From the NCBI GenBank assembly GCA_903828675.1, contig CAIKND010000171.1, positions 1 through 52,818 of the forward strand: a DNA stretch of 52,818 nt, in the 5' to 3' direction. This DNA is from an uncultured Acidobacteriaceae bacterium. GTDB lineage: Bacteria; Acidobacteriota; Terriglobia; Terriglobales; Acidobacteriaceae. This document shows, piece after piece, positions 28,514 through 36,314 of this stretch; within the stretch, counting starts at the first letter, position 1, and each line of letters starts with the position of its first letter. Under the pieces are notes generated by a model. That model saw nothing but the letters and a program-made list of their open reading frames with translations, had not been told where the DNA came from and ran no database searches. The position numbers and the translations under genes were made by a program.

Positions 28514-28630
28514 TAGAGCAATTCCAGGATTACCGTACCCTGGCAAAACTCATGCGAGGTTGCCGTTCCCTGATGGTCGCGTCAACTTAGCGTATCGCCT
28601 ACAAGCCGTACCAATCCTGGAATTGCTATA
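28514..28630. repeat. MITE-like hairpin element with 18-bp terminal inverted repeats
   Basis: Left end TAGAGCAATTCCAGGATT (28514-28531) and right end AATCCTGGAATTGCTATA (28613-28630) are inverted copies with 17 of 18 matches, each bounded by TA. The ~80-bp interior has no gene and contains GGCAA/TTGCC arms. TA-bounded short inverted repeats are typical of non-autonomous relatives of IS630/Tc1 elements. Its right end lies 6 bp before the guanine deaminase start, so it forms that gene's leader. The core CCTGGAATTGCT recurs near 48698-48709. Confidence 0.6.
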
Positions 28631-28636
28631 ACCCCG

Positions 28637-29116
28637 ATGCCGATAGAAGCCAATCCGGAGTTTTTGCGCCACGCGATAAGGCTGGCTACCGAGAATGTCG
28701 TGAGCGGCGCGGGTGGGCCGTTTGCCGCGGTGATTATCCGCGATGGGCGCATTGTGGGCGAGGGCGTGAATACCGTTACCACGTCGAACGACCCTACGGC
28801 GCACGGCGAAGTGAACGCTATTCGCTCGGCAGCCAAGGCTCTGGGGACCTTCACATTGGCAGGTTGCGCACTCTATACCAGTTGCGAGCCTTGCCCGATG
28901 TGCCTGGCAGCGGCCTACTGGGCGCGGATTGACGCCATTTACTACGGCGCCAGCGCTGCGGATGCTGCCCGCGCCGGTTTTGACGATGCGTTTCTGTATG
29001 AGGAGTTTCGGCGGGAACAGACCGCGCGCACTCTGCCTGCCACGCAACTGCTCGGGGATGAAGCCTGGGCCAGTTTTGCGGCGTGGCTGGCTTCGGCAAA
29101 CAAGATCGAATACTGA
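28637..29116 (+). CDS. guaD: guanine deaminase (cytidine-deaminase fold)
   Basis: 159-residue zinc enzyme converting guanine to xanthine and ammonia. The zinc/catalytic motifs are H56 and E58 in PTAHGEVNAIR (HGE replaces the common HAE) and C86/C89 in TSCEPCPMCL. The rest matches Bacillus-type GuaD: GAGGPFAAVII, TTSNDPTAH, YWARIDAIYYG and the C-terminal FDDAFLYEE and ANKIEY tail, which in this family folds over the active site. The start codon follows almost directly after a hairpin element and has no good ribosome-binding site, so expression may depend on the hairpin or on an unmarked later start. Confidence 0.92.
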   Translation: MPIEANPEFLRHAIRLATENVVSGAGGPFAAVIIRDGRIVGEGVNTVTTSNDPTAHGEVNAIRSAAKALGTFTLAGCALYTSCEPCPMCLAAAYWARIDAIYYGASAADAARAGFDDAFLYEEFRREQTARTLPATQLLGDEAWASFAAWLASANKIEY

Positions 29117-29261
29117 TAAAGCAGTTTTCAGTTCTCAGCTTTCAGCTTCTTCTTGCCGGGAATGGAGTGAGTTGCTGGTGTGTGAGCGGAGAGGGTGCAT
29201 GAAAGGGCGTACAGCGGACTGCGCGGGGCTAGCTGGGAGCTAAAAAGCTGATGGCTGACGG

Positions 29262-30104
29262 CTAGAAAATCACCCGCATCTCAGTGATGAGGTTGTGATT
29301 GTAGTAGTGGAAGCTGGAAGTGGCGGTCTGCATGCCGCAGGCGAAGACCACCGAGGAGTGTTCGGGCTTCCATTCCTTGCGCCGAATCATGTAAAACGCA
29401 GCCGGGGTGATGAAGTTCTGCGCCTTGCCGTCGAACGGGCCAGCCTTGAACCAGGTGGCGTTGTTCTCCACGTCGAGCCAGAGATGGGAGTTGACATGAG
29501 CCTGCCCCGTCAAGTTCCATTCCACCGCCCTGCCCTGTTCCGCGATTTTGGATGTGGGCATGAATCCGCCGACCGTGGTGAGTACAGCGAAGCGCCCAAA
29601 GGCCTTTCCGGCCGCGATCGAGGGGACGTAGTAGGGCGTGAGCATCAGGTTCTGGTAGGCACGCGGGCCAAAGCCATGAAACAAGACCGCAGAGACAGCG
29701 AAGTTGCCATGTTGCGCATTGCCTGAGGCGATCCGCATTTTTACCTGGGTTGATGCGTTCCCGAATCCGTCTTTCATGGAGCTTGAGTGGTTTCGGAAGA
29801 ACGATGGCGGGTTCAGGTCCAGCTGAAAGCGCCTTTGCACGATCATGCTGACGCCGTGATTGTTGCCGTAGTCGAAAACGTGCGCGTCGCCGAGCTTCAA
29901 ATTCGACACGGAGAAGCGGAAGGCCTGCCCAAGCCGCCCGTCAGACTGGTTCAGCGGACCCATCCATGTGGGTTGAAGGTCGGCCATGGAGGCGTTGTGC
30001 CCCCTGACGCTCCCATAGAAGGACTGCTGCGCGGAGGAGGCAGAGGTGCAGAGCACACTGGCGGCGGCCAGCGCCAAAGAAAAGATGAGTTGAAGTCGAT
30101 TCAC
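29262..30104 (-). CDS. outer-membrane beta-barrel-like protein, paralogue 1
   Basis: 280-residue exported protein with signal peptide (LIFSLALAAASVLCTSASSA) and alternating-residue beta strands throughout. It ends NLITEMRVIF, the C-terminal Phe signature of outer-membrane barrels. It is clearly paralogous to the next upstream gene: shared segments include HNYNxxx/GHNASMADLQPTW, FSVSNLKLGDAHVFDYGN, RIASGNAQHGNFAVSA and FITPAAFYMIRRKEWKPEHS. I do not recognise a named family and no ligand can be proposed. It follows its paralogue by 92 bp on the same strand, so the pair may be one transcript. Confidence 0.75.
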   Translation of the reverse strand: MNRLQLIFSLALAAASVLCTSASSAQQSFYGSVRGHNASMADLQPTWMGPLNQSDGRLGQAFRFSVSNLKLGDAHVFDYGNNHGVSMIVQRRFQLDLNPPSFFRNHSSSMKDGFGNASTQVKMRIASGNAQHGNFAVSAVLFHGFGPRAYQNLMLTPYYVPSIAAGKAFGRFAVLTTVGGFMPTSKIAEQGRAVEWNLTGQAHVNSHLWLDVENNATWFKAGPFDGKAQNFITPAAFYMIRRKEWKPEHSSVVFACGMQTATSSFHYYNHNLITEMRVIF

Positions 30105-30196
30105 GGGTTGAACTTACTTTATATGCGCAACGGCCGGATATTTGGTGATCCGACTCACACTGTTTTCGGCGTACCGCATCGCGGAGGCCCCGGGCA

Positions 30197-31069
30197 TCAG
30201 AAAATGATGCGCATCTCCGAGATTAGATTGTGGTTATAGGTGTGAAAGCCTGAAGTCGCGATCTGCATGCCGCCGTCAAAGATCAGGAAAGGATGGGTGG
30301 GCTTCCATTCCTTGCTGCGGGCAATGTAAAACACCGCGGGAGTGATGAAGTTCTGCATTTTGCCGTCGCGGCTGCCGCCGACGAAGAAGGTGGAGTTGTT
30401 CTCTAACTCCAGGCGCACGTGGCTGTTGAGTTGGTCCTGGACCAGGGAGTTCCAGGCAATGGAACGGCCCTGGGTGGCAATCTTTCCGGTGGGCATGCTG
30501 CCGCCCAGCGTGGACTCCAGGGCGAAATGCTTGAGGAAGCCGATGCCGCCGGCCAGGGTCGGGTTCCAGCAGTCGGTGAGAGCGCCGTTTTTGGCGCTGC
30601 CTGTGGCAAAACTGTGGCCCACCATCGCCGAGAGGATGTAGTTGCCATTCTGGGCGTTGCCGGAGACGATGCGGACCTTGGCGGAAACCGCCGTGTCGCC
30701 GAAGCCGTCGGCGGCCGTGGAATTGTGCTGAATGTACTGTGGCGGCAACACATCGAACTCGACACGATTCCAGGCGATGATTCCGCCGCCGCGGACGTTG
30801 CCGTAGCTCACGGTCTGGGTCTTGGCGGCGGTGTACTCGTTGGAAAAGGAGAATCGGTAGTATTGCACCAGCCGCGGGTCGGCTTCGACCAGCGGCGTGG
30901 CAAAGCCCGGTTGCAGCTTGGTCATCGCGTAGTTGTGGGCAAAGAAGCGCTCTTTAAAGGTCTGCGGCGCGGCGGGCTGGCCTGCGGATGCCTGCTGTGC
31001 GGACGCTACGGAGCCCCCTGCGCTCAAGGCCCCCAATATAAGAAACGAAATAAGACAATAGTTTTTCAC
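30197..31069 (-). CDS. outer-membrane beta-barrel-like protein, paralogue 2
   Basis: 290-residue exported protein. The signal peptide ISFLILGALSAGGSVASA is followed by a Gln/Pro-rich spacer, then a beta-rich body sharing order and wording with its downstream paralogue (FSFSNEYTAAKTQTVSYGN, RIVSGNAQNGNYILSA, FITPAVFYIARSKEWKPTHP). It ends NLISEMRIIF. The pair probably arose by tandem duplication. It is divergent from the YCF48-like gene (102 bp between starts). No catalytic motif is visible; a porin or small transport barrel is the simplest idea. Confidence 0.75.
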   Translation of the reverse strand: MKNYCLISFLILGALSAGGSVASAQQASAGQPAAPQTFKERFFAHNYAMTKLQPGFATPLVEADPRLVQYYRFSFSNEYTAAKTQTVSYGNVRGGGIIAWNRVEFDVLPPQYIQHNSTAADGFGDTAVSAKVRIVSGNAQNGNYILSAMVGHSFATGSAKNGALTDCWNPTLAGGIGFLKHFALESTLGGSMPTGKIATQGRSIAWNSLVQDQLNSHVRLELENNSTFFVGGSRDGKMQNFITPAVFYIARSKEWKPTHPFLIFDGGMQIATSGFHTYNHNLISEMRIIF

Positions 31070-31171
31070 GAGTTGAACCTCAATCTAGCAGTCCTTAGAG
31101 CGGCATTCAGTGACCTAAGGCACCGTTCCAGTCCTTTATCGGCCAATAGGACGCGCTCTATACTTCCAGCC

Positions 31172-32485
31172 ATGCAAGTTCTTCGGATTACGCTGTTTCT
31201 GGCCGTTTCGACTGTGGTTCTAGCCCAATCCGCCCCTGCGGTGCAACCTCCCGGGCAGACGGTTTGGCAGATGCAGGACTCGGGGACGACCGCTGGGCTG
31301 CGCGGGATTGACTCGGTGAATGGGACAGTTGCGTGGGCCAGCGGGACCGGTGGGATGGTGCTGAAGACCACCGATGGCGGCGCGCATTGGACGAAGTGCG
31401 CTGTGCCGGATGGGGATAAAGATGGGGCGACGCTGGATTTTCGCGGGGTGCAGGCTTGGGATGCGCAGACGGCGATTGTGATGGCGAGCGGGCCGGGGGA
31501 GAAGAGCCGGCTGTATAAGACGGTGGATGGGTGCGGGACGTGGAAGCTGATGCTGAAGAACGCTGATCCGGAAGGGTTTTACGACGCGTTTACTTTTTGG
31601 GATCGGAAGCATGGATTCTTGTTGGGCGACCCGGTCCTTAAGACGCCGTTTTTCAAAGAGCCGAACTCTCTTGAGTACCATCGGGGAGAAAGATTCGGAT
31701 ATGTGGAGCGGACGCTGAAACTTAGGAGATTCCTAACGCTTTCAACCATTGATGGCGGCGCACACTGGGCATACTGGGGTACGGATCGGGGTTATTTCAC
31801 CGAAGACGTGGCGCCGGATGGGGCGGCATTTGCGGCGAGCAACTCTTCGGTATTCGTGCCGCTTCAGGCGCTTCCATACTGCCGGCCTGGACCGGAATAC
31901 GCAACAAGTCGTTCATGGATTGGAGTTGGCGGTAAAGGCGGTGCGCGAGTTCTGATGGGGTTCAGCAATATGACTGATGTATGCGCTGGACCGAAAGACA
32001 AGTGGCCGGATGAATTGAGGTTCGCGTGGTCCAAGGGGATACCTGTGCCTCTTGCTGGCGGAACGGACTCATCTGGAATTTTCTCGCTGGGCTTTCGTCA
32101 AGAAGCTAACCAGAGACACATAGATGAAGTTCGGCAAACATCCTCTGTCGCAGATGATCATGGCTATCTTTCCGGAATCGCCGTCGGTGGCGACTACACA
32201 AAGCCCAATGACTCGACGGGTACTGCCGCATGGTCAGCCGATAGCGGCCGACATTGGACCGCCTCCACCACCCCGCCCCACGGCTATCGCTCCACCGTTC
32301 AATGGTTCGGACCGATCAATGCCTGGATCACCGCCGGCACCAACGGCTCCGACATCAGCCGCGACGATGGGAAAACCTGGCAGCCGCTCGATAACGGCAA
32401 CTGGAACGCTCTCTCGCTGCCTTTCGTCGTCGGACCGAATGGACGCATTGCGCGATTGAATACAACGGCCATAACAAAGCCATGA
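31172..32485 (+). CDS. secreted YCF48/BNR-like beta-propeller protein
   Basis: 437-residue exported protein with signal peptide (ITLFLAVSTVVLAQ). Repeated blade motifs of the YCF48 (photosystem-II stability factor-like) and BNR type are visible: GTGGMVLKTTDGGAHWTKC, SRLYKTVDGCGTWKLML, STIDGGAHWAYWG, SADSGRHWTAS and DISRDDGKTWQPLDNGNWN. Each has the T/S-x-D-G-G-x-x-W signature. In bacteria outside cyanobacteria such proteins are extracellular propellers of unknown role. ATG 31172 is chosen because the signal peptide begins there; the same frame is open further upstream but runs antisense to the preceding gene. Confidence 0.82.
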   Translation: MQVLRITLFLAVSTVVLAQSAPAVQPPGQTVWQMQDSGTTAGLRGIDSVNGTVAWASGTGGMVLKTTDGGAHWTKCAVPDGDKDGATLDFRGVQAWDAQTAIVMASGPGEKSRLYKTVDGCGTWKLMLKNADPEGFYDAFTFWDRKHGFLLGDPVLKTPFFKEPNSLEYHRGERFGYVERTLKLRRFLTLSTIDGGAHWAYWGTDRGYFTEDVAPDGAAFAASNSSVFVPLQALPYCRPGPEYATSRSWIGVGGKGGARVLMGFSNMTDVCAGPKDKWPDELRFAWSKGIPVPLAGGTDSSGIFSLGFRQEANQRHIDEVRQTSSVADDHGYLSGIAVGGDYTKPNDSTGTAAWSADSGRHWTASTTPPHGYRSTVQWFGPINAWITAGTNGSDISRDDGKTWQPLDNGNWNALSLPFVVGPNGRIARLNTTAITKP

Positions 32486-32502
32486 CCACGGCCATTGTCA
32501 TG

Positions 32503-32550
32503 CTGTCCCACCCTTTCGCCAGAAAAAAGGCGAAAGGATGGGGCACGGGG
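32503..32550. repeat. REP-like palindromic repeat, copy b
   Basis: Best-formed copy: TGTCCCACCCTTTCGCC, loop AGAAAAAA, GGCGAAAGGATGGGGCAC. The inner stem TTTCGCC/GGCGAAA is perfect and the flanks CCCACCC/GGATGGG pair with one interruption. It follows the YCF48-like gene by 17 bp and could also act as a transcription stop-like hairpin. Confidence 0.65.
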
Positions 32551-32626
32551 GATGATTGTTTCAACCGTCTGTCCCTGAGCGTTTCAAGGAAATCATCGCC
32601 TCGCAATGTAAAATTAAGGCCAACGG

Positions 32627-33406
32627 ATGACAGAAACCACCTCACCGGCTGGCCTCGAAATTTCCCGCACTGGGCAGGAATGGGAGTTGCGGGCACAGGA
32701 CGGGATAGCAGGCAAGCCCGGGCCTCTTATCGAGGTGGAAGGTCTGCGCAAGACCTACCAGACCGCGCGCGGCGCGCTGAATCTTTTTGACAATCTGAAT
32801 CTCAGGATCGAGCCGGGCGAGATGGTCGCCATCGTCGGCCAGTCCGGTGCGGGAAAAAGCACGCTTTTGCACATTCTGGGCGCGCTTGATGCTCCTTCCG
32901 CGGGAACTGTATACTGCGCGTCAACCAACGTGGCGGCGCTCTCCCCGCGTCAGGCAGCGGCTTTTCGCAATCGGGAGATCGGTTACGTTTGGCAGTTTCA
33001 CTACCTGCTGCCGGAGTTTACGGCGCTGGAAAACGTGGCCATGCCGTTGCTGGCTCGCGGCGCAGCGAAGCGGGAAGCGCTGGCGGTGGCCTCTAACTGG
33101 CTGAGGGAGGTGGGTTTGGAAGAACGCGGCGCCCATCGGCCCGGCGAACTCTCAGGCGGCGAGCAGCAGCGTGTAGCGCTGGCCCGCGCGCTGGTGAACA
33201 CCCCCCGGCTGCTGCTGGCCGACGAACCAACCGGCGATTTGGACGGCGTGACGGCTGAACTGGTCTTCAACCTTATTGAACGATTGCACAGCAGTCACGG
33301 CCTTACCTCGATTCTGGTGACACATAATTTGGATTTGGCGGCACGATGTACGCGCGCCTTGCGGCTTGAAGCCGGCAGGTTGGTTCCACTGGGCAACCCG
33401 TCGTAA
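32627..33406 (+). CDS. lolD: ABC transporter ATPase, LolD/MacB type
   Basis: 259-residue ATP-binding subunit. Walker [10 protein letters not shown] is at residues 71-79, with a Q-loop ([18 protein letters not shown]), signature [16 protein letters not shown], Walker [13 protein letters not shown] and H-loop VTHN. The [18 protein letters not shown] wording and DEPTGDLD are typical of LolD, which powers release of lipoproteins from the inner membrane. A ~35-residue N-terminal extension precedes the domain. No LolC/E permease lies in the window, so the partner must be encoded elsewhere and MacB-like or FtsE-like roles remain possible. Next gene is clpC, 344 bp on. Confidence 0.85.
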   Translation: MTETTSPAGLEISRTGQEWELRAQDGIAGKPGPLIEVEGLRKTYQTARGALNLFDNLNLRIEPGEMVAIVGQSGAGKSTLLHILGALDAPSAGTVYCASTNVAALSPRQAAAFRNREIGYVWQFHYLLPEFTALENVAMPLLARGAAKREALAVASNWLREVGLEERGAHRPGELSGGEQQRVALARALVNTPRLLLADEPTGDLDGVTAELVFNLIERLHSSHGLTSILVTHNLDLAARCTRALRLEAGRLVPLGNPS

Positions 33407-33750
33407 ACGGGACTGACGCCGGGAAGTATCGAATAGAGGAAGAACCCTTTGGGGTGGAAAAAGCACCTTTTGGGTTGGTTATTGAGTCTTATCAAGTACG
33501 CAGCCATGTTGGGGTGATTCGATTCCAACAAGGCTGACAGGGTAGGATGGGTGTCCTCTGGAAGCACCGGGGGGGCGGAAGAGCGGAAGGTCGCTCGGGT
33601 CCATCCCAATAGGCTGTTCGGGGCAGGGCAGTAATTTTCCATGATGCCTCAGGCGGCGAAGTTTAAAGAAAGGGCACGCGCAGGGTGGGCCGAGGCCGGG
33701 ATGAACCGGACGGCTACTCCAGCCGGTAGCCTGGAAGTAGGGAGAACATC
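33407..33750. other. intergenic region ahead of clpC, no gene seen
   Basis: Contains G-rich non-coding sequence and the clpC leader. I find no clear CtsR or HrcA/CIRCE-type operator. The clpC ribosome-binding site (GGGAG six bases before ATG 33751) ends the region. Confidence 0.4.
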
Positions 33751-36219
33751 ATGTTCGAACGCTATACGGAGAAGGCACGGCGCGTGATCTTCTTCGCGCG
33801 GTATGAGGCCAGCCAGTTTGGCTCACCCTATATCGAGACCGAGCATTTGCTGCTGGGCCTGCTGCGCGAGGACAAGGCGTTAACCAACAGGTTCCTGCGG
33901 TCGCACGCTTCGGTGGAATCGATTCGCAAGCAGATTGAAGCGCACACCACCATCCGCGAGAAGGTTTCCACCAGTGTGGACCTGCCGCTTTCGAACGAGT
34001 GCAAGCGCGTACTGGCCTATGCGGCAGAAGAGGCAGAGCGGCTGGGGCACAAGCATATTGGCACCGAGCACCTGCTTCTGGGCCTGCTGCGCGAAGAAAA
34101 ATGCTTTGCTTCAGAGATATTGCAGGAGCGTGGCCTGAAGCTGGCGCAGATTCGCGACGAGCTGGCCCGTGTGACGCAGGAGAAGGCGCCGCCGCAACAG
34201 CGCCAGCGCGAATCGAGCCTGCTGGCCGAGTTCAGCCGCGACCTGACGCAGGCCGCGATGGACGGACAACTTGATCCGCTGGTGGGCCGCGACGGCGAAC
34301 TCGAGCGCGTGATTCAGATTCTGTGCCGCCGCACCAAAAACAATCCGGTGTTGATCGGCGAGCCCGGCGTGGGCAAGACAGCCATTGTCGAAGGCCTTGC
34401 GCAGCGCATTGCCGATGGCGAAGTGCCAAGCTTCCTGGCCGACAAAAAAGTTCTGGGCCTCGATCTTTCGCTCATTGTGGCCGGTACGAAATATCGCGGT
34501 CAGTTTGAAGAGCGGCTCAAGACAATCATGAAAGAGCTGATGGAGAATCAGAACTCCATCGTCTTTATCGACGAGTTGCACACGCTGGTGGGTGCGGGTT
34601 CAGCGGAGGGTTCGCTGGACGCGGCCAACATTCTGAAGCCTGCGCTTTCGCGCGGCGAAATTCAGTGCATCGGCGCAACCACGCCGGCTGAATTTCGCAA
34701 GTCGATCGAGAAGGATCGCTCGCTGGAACGGCGCTTCCAGGCTGTAAAGGTGCCGCCGCCCAACGAGACCGACGCCATCAAGATCATCATGGGCATCAAG
34801 GACCGCTACGAGAAATTCCACGCGGTCAGCTATACCGACGATGCGGTCGAGTTCGCGGTGTCGCATTCGAATCGCTACATCCCGGACCGCTTTTTGCCGG
34901 ATAAGGCCATCGACTTGATTGATGAAGCCGGCGCGCGCGTGAAGCTGCGCCAGACCTCGCTGCCCGAGGAGATTACCGAGGTGCAGAAGCGCATCAAGTT
35001 CATCGTGCACCGCATGGACTCGGCGATCGCGAATCACGAATTCGAGAAGGCGCGCTTCTACTCCGACGAGGAACGCAAGGAGCGCGAAAACCTGCGCGCG
35101 CTGCGCGACAAGTATCATCTGGACGACTCGGCCTCGGGCATTGTGAGCCGGGAAGACATTGAGGACGTCGTGAGCCGCTGGACCGGCGTGCCGGTGACCA
35201 GCATCAAGGAAGAAGAGACGCAGAAACTGCTCCGTGTGGAAGAGGAGTTGCACAAGCGCATCATCTCGCAGGAGAAGGCGATCAGCGCACTGGCTCGCGC
35301 CATTCGGCGTTCGCGTGCGGGGCTCAAGTCGCCCAACCGGCCTATCGGAAGTTTCCTGTTCCTTGGACCAACCGGCGTGGGCAAGACGGAAGTGGCGCGT
35401 ACCCTGGCCAACTTCCTGTTCGGCTCAGACAAGGCGCTTATCCGCTTCGATATGTCGGAGTTCATGGAGAAGCATTCAGTGTCGAAGCTGATTGGTTCGC
35501 CTCCGGGATACGTGGGCTACGAGGAAGGCGGCCAGTTGACGGAACGCGTCAAGCGTTCGCCTTACTCTGTGGTCCTGCTGGACGAAATCGAGAAGGCGCA
35601 TCCGGATGTTTTCAACATCCTGCTGCAGGTGTTTGAAGACGGCCAGTTGACCGACGGTCTTGGCAACACGGTCGACTTCAAAAACACCATCCTCATCATG
35701 ACCTCGAACATCGGCGCGAGGCACTTGATGAAGAAGCAGGGACTCGGCTTCCAGAGCGAGCGCGAAGACATTGTGTCAGACAAGGTGGAGGAACTGGTGA
35801 AGCAGGAGGTCAAGAAGACCTTCAATCCCGAGTTCCTGAATCGTCTGGACGAAGTGATTCTCTTCCAGTCGTTGTCGGATGGCGACCTGATCCAGATCGT
35901 GGAACTGCTGGTACAGAGTTTGAACGCGAATTTGGCGCAGAAGGCTATCACCATCTCGGTCACGGAAGACGCGAAGAAATGGATTCTCGACAAGACTCTC
36001 GGCGACCGCAGCTACGGAGCGCGCCCACTGCGCCGCGCGTTGCAGCGCTATGTCGAGGACCCCTTGTCAGAAGCGCTGATCGGCGGAAAGATCACCGACC
36101 GCCCAGCCTTCCTCGAGGTCTATCTGGAAAACAACCAACTGTTCTATCGCCCGATAAGCGCGAGCGACGAGAACGCCAGCGAAGAAAAGCGGGCGGGCAT
36201 TCTGCTCTACAGCAACTGA
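33751..36219 (+). CDS. clpC: ClpC-type AAA+ ATPase (Clp protease unfoldase)
   Basis: 822-residue ring ATPase that unfolds proteins and feeds them to ClpP. A double Clp-N domain (residues 1-145) contains the repeated [14 protein letters not shown]-1 has Walker A GEPGVGKT (~204-211) and Walker [18 protein letters not shown] middle segment with a UVR-like helix ([20 protein letters not shown], ~430) defines ClpC rather than ClpA/ClpB. AAA-2 has Walker [11 protein letters not shown] (~539) and [14 protein letters not shown]. The C-terminal part has the usual sensor-2 [20 protein letters not shown]. No ClpP, CtsR or McsA/B neighbours are present. A strong terminator follows directly. Confidence 0.96.
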   Translation: MFERYTEKARRVIFFARYEASQFGSPYIETEHLLLGLLREDKALTNRFLRSHASVESIRKQIEAHTTIREKVSTSVDLPLSNECKRVLAYAAEEAERLGHKHIGTEHLLLGLLREEKCFASEILQERGLKLAQIRDELARVTQEKAPPQQRQRESSLLAEFSRDLTQAAMDGQLDPLVGRDGELERVIQILCRRTKNNPVLIGEPGVGKTAIVEGLAQRIADGEVPSFLADKKVLGLDLSLIVAGTKYRGQFEERLKTIMKELMENQNSIVFIDELHTLVGAGSAEGSLDAANILKPALSRGEIQCIGATTPAEFRKSIEKDRSLERRFQAVKVPPPNETDAIKIIMGIKDRYEKFHAVSYTDDAVEFAVSHSNRYIPDRFLPDKAIDLIDEAGARVKLRQTSLPEEITEVQKRIKFIVHRMDSAIANHEFEKARFYSDEERKERENLRALRDKYHLDDSASGIVSREDIEDVVSRWTGVPVTSIKEEETQKLLRVEEELHKRIISQEKAISALARAIRRSRAGLKSPNRPIGSFLFLGPTGVGKTEVARTLANFLFGSDKALIRFDMSEFMEKHSVSKLIGSPPGYVGYEEGGQLTERVKRSPYSVVLLDEIEKAHPDVFNILLQVFEDGQLTDGLGNTVDFKNTILIMTSNIGARHLMKKQGLGFQSEREDIVSDKVEELVKQEVKKTFNPEFLNRLDEVILFQSLSDGDLIQIVELLVQSLNANLAQKAITISVTEDAKKWILDKTLGDRSYGARPLRRALQRYVEDPLSEALIGGKITDRPAFLEVYLENNQLFYRPISASDENASEEKRAGILLYSN

Positions 36220-36236
36220 GGCGGCGGAGCCGCCGC

Positions 36237-36278
36237 AAACAGAAATCCCTCGGCAAGCGTGCCGGGGGATTTCTGTTT
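36237..36278 (+). terminator. rho-independent-like terminator after clpC
   Basis: AAACAGAAATCCC (36237-36249) pairs perfectly with GGGATTTCTGTTT (36266-36278), extended by CGGC/GCCG around a short loop. The 3' arm itself is T-rich. A GC-rich hairpin (GGCGGCGG/CCGCCGC, 36220-36236) lies just before it. The arrangement is nearly symmetric, so it could serve the convergent restriction gene too. Confidence 0.75.
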
Positions 36279-36279
36279 G

Positions 36280-36314
36280 CAGTGAACAGTGAACAGTGAG
36301 CAGTGAACAGTGGT
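36280..36314. repeat. heptamer tandem repeat CAGTGAA x5
   Basis: Five head-to-tail heptamers: CAGTGAA, CAGTGAA, CAGTGAG, CAGTGAA, CAGTGGT. The last one touches the stop codon of the minus-strand restriction-modification gene. A looser CAG-TTT pattern occurs after the guanine deaminase gene (29120-29150). Confidence 0.7.

Noticed and set aside
30419..31171. Upstream extension of the YCF48-like protein frame
   Set aside because: It runs antisense over the beta-barrel gene and precedes an obvious signal peptide at 31172.
36280..36314. CAGTGAA heptamers as a possible CRISPR or plasmid iteron array
   Set aside because: The units are directly adjacent with no spacers, only five copies are present, and no cas or replication gene is nearby; a simple tandem repeat.
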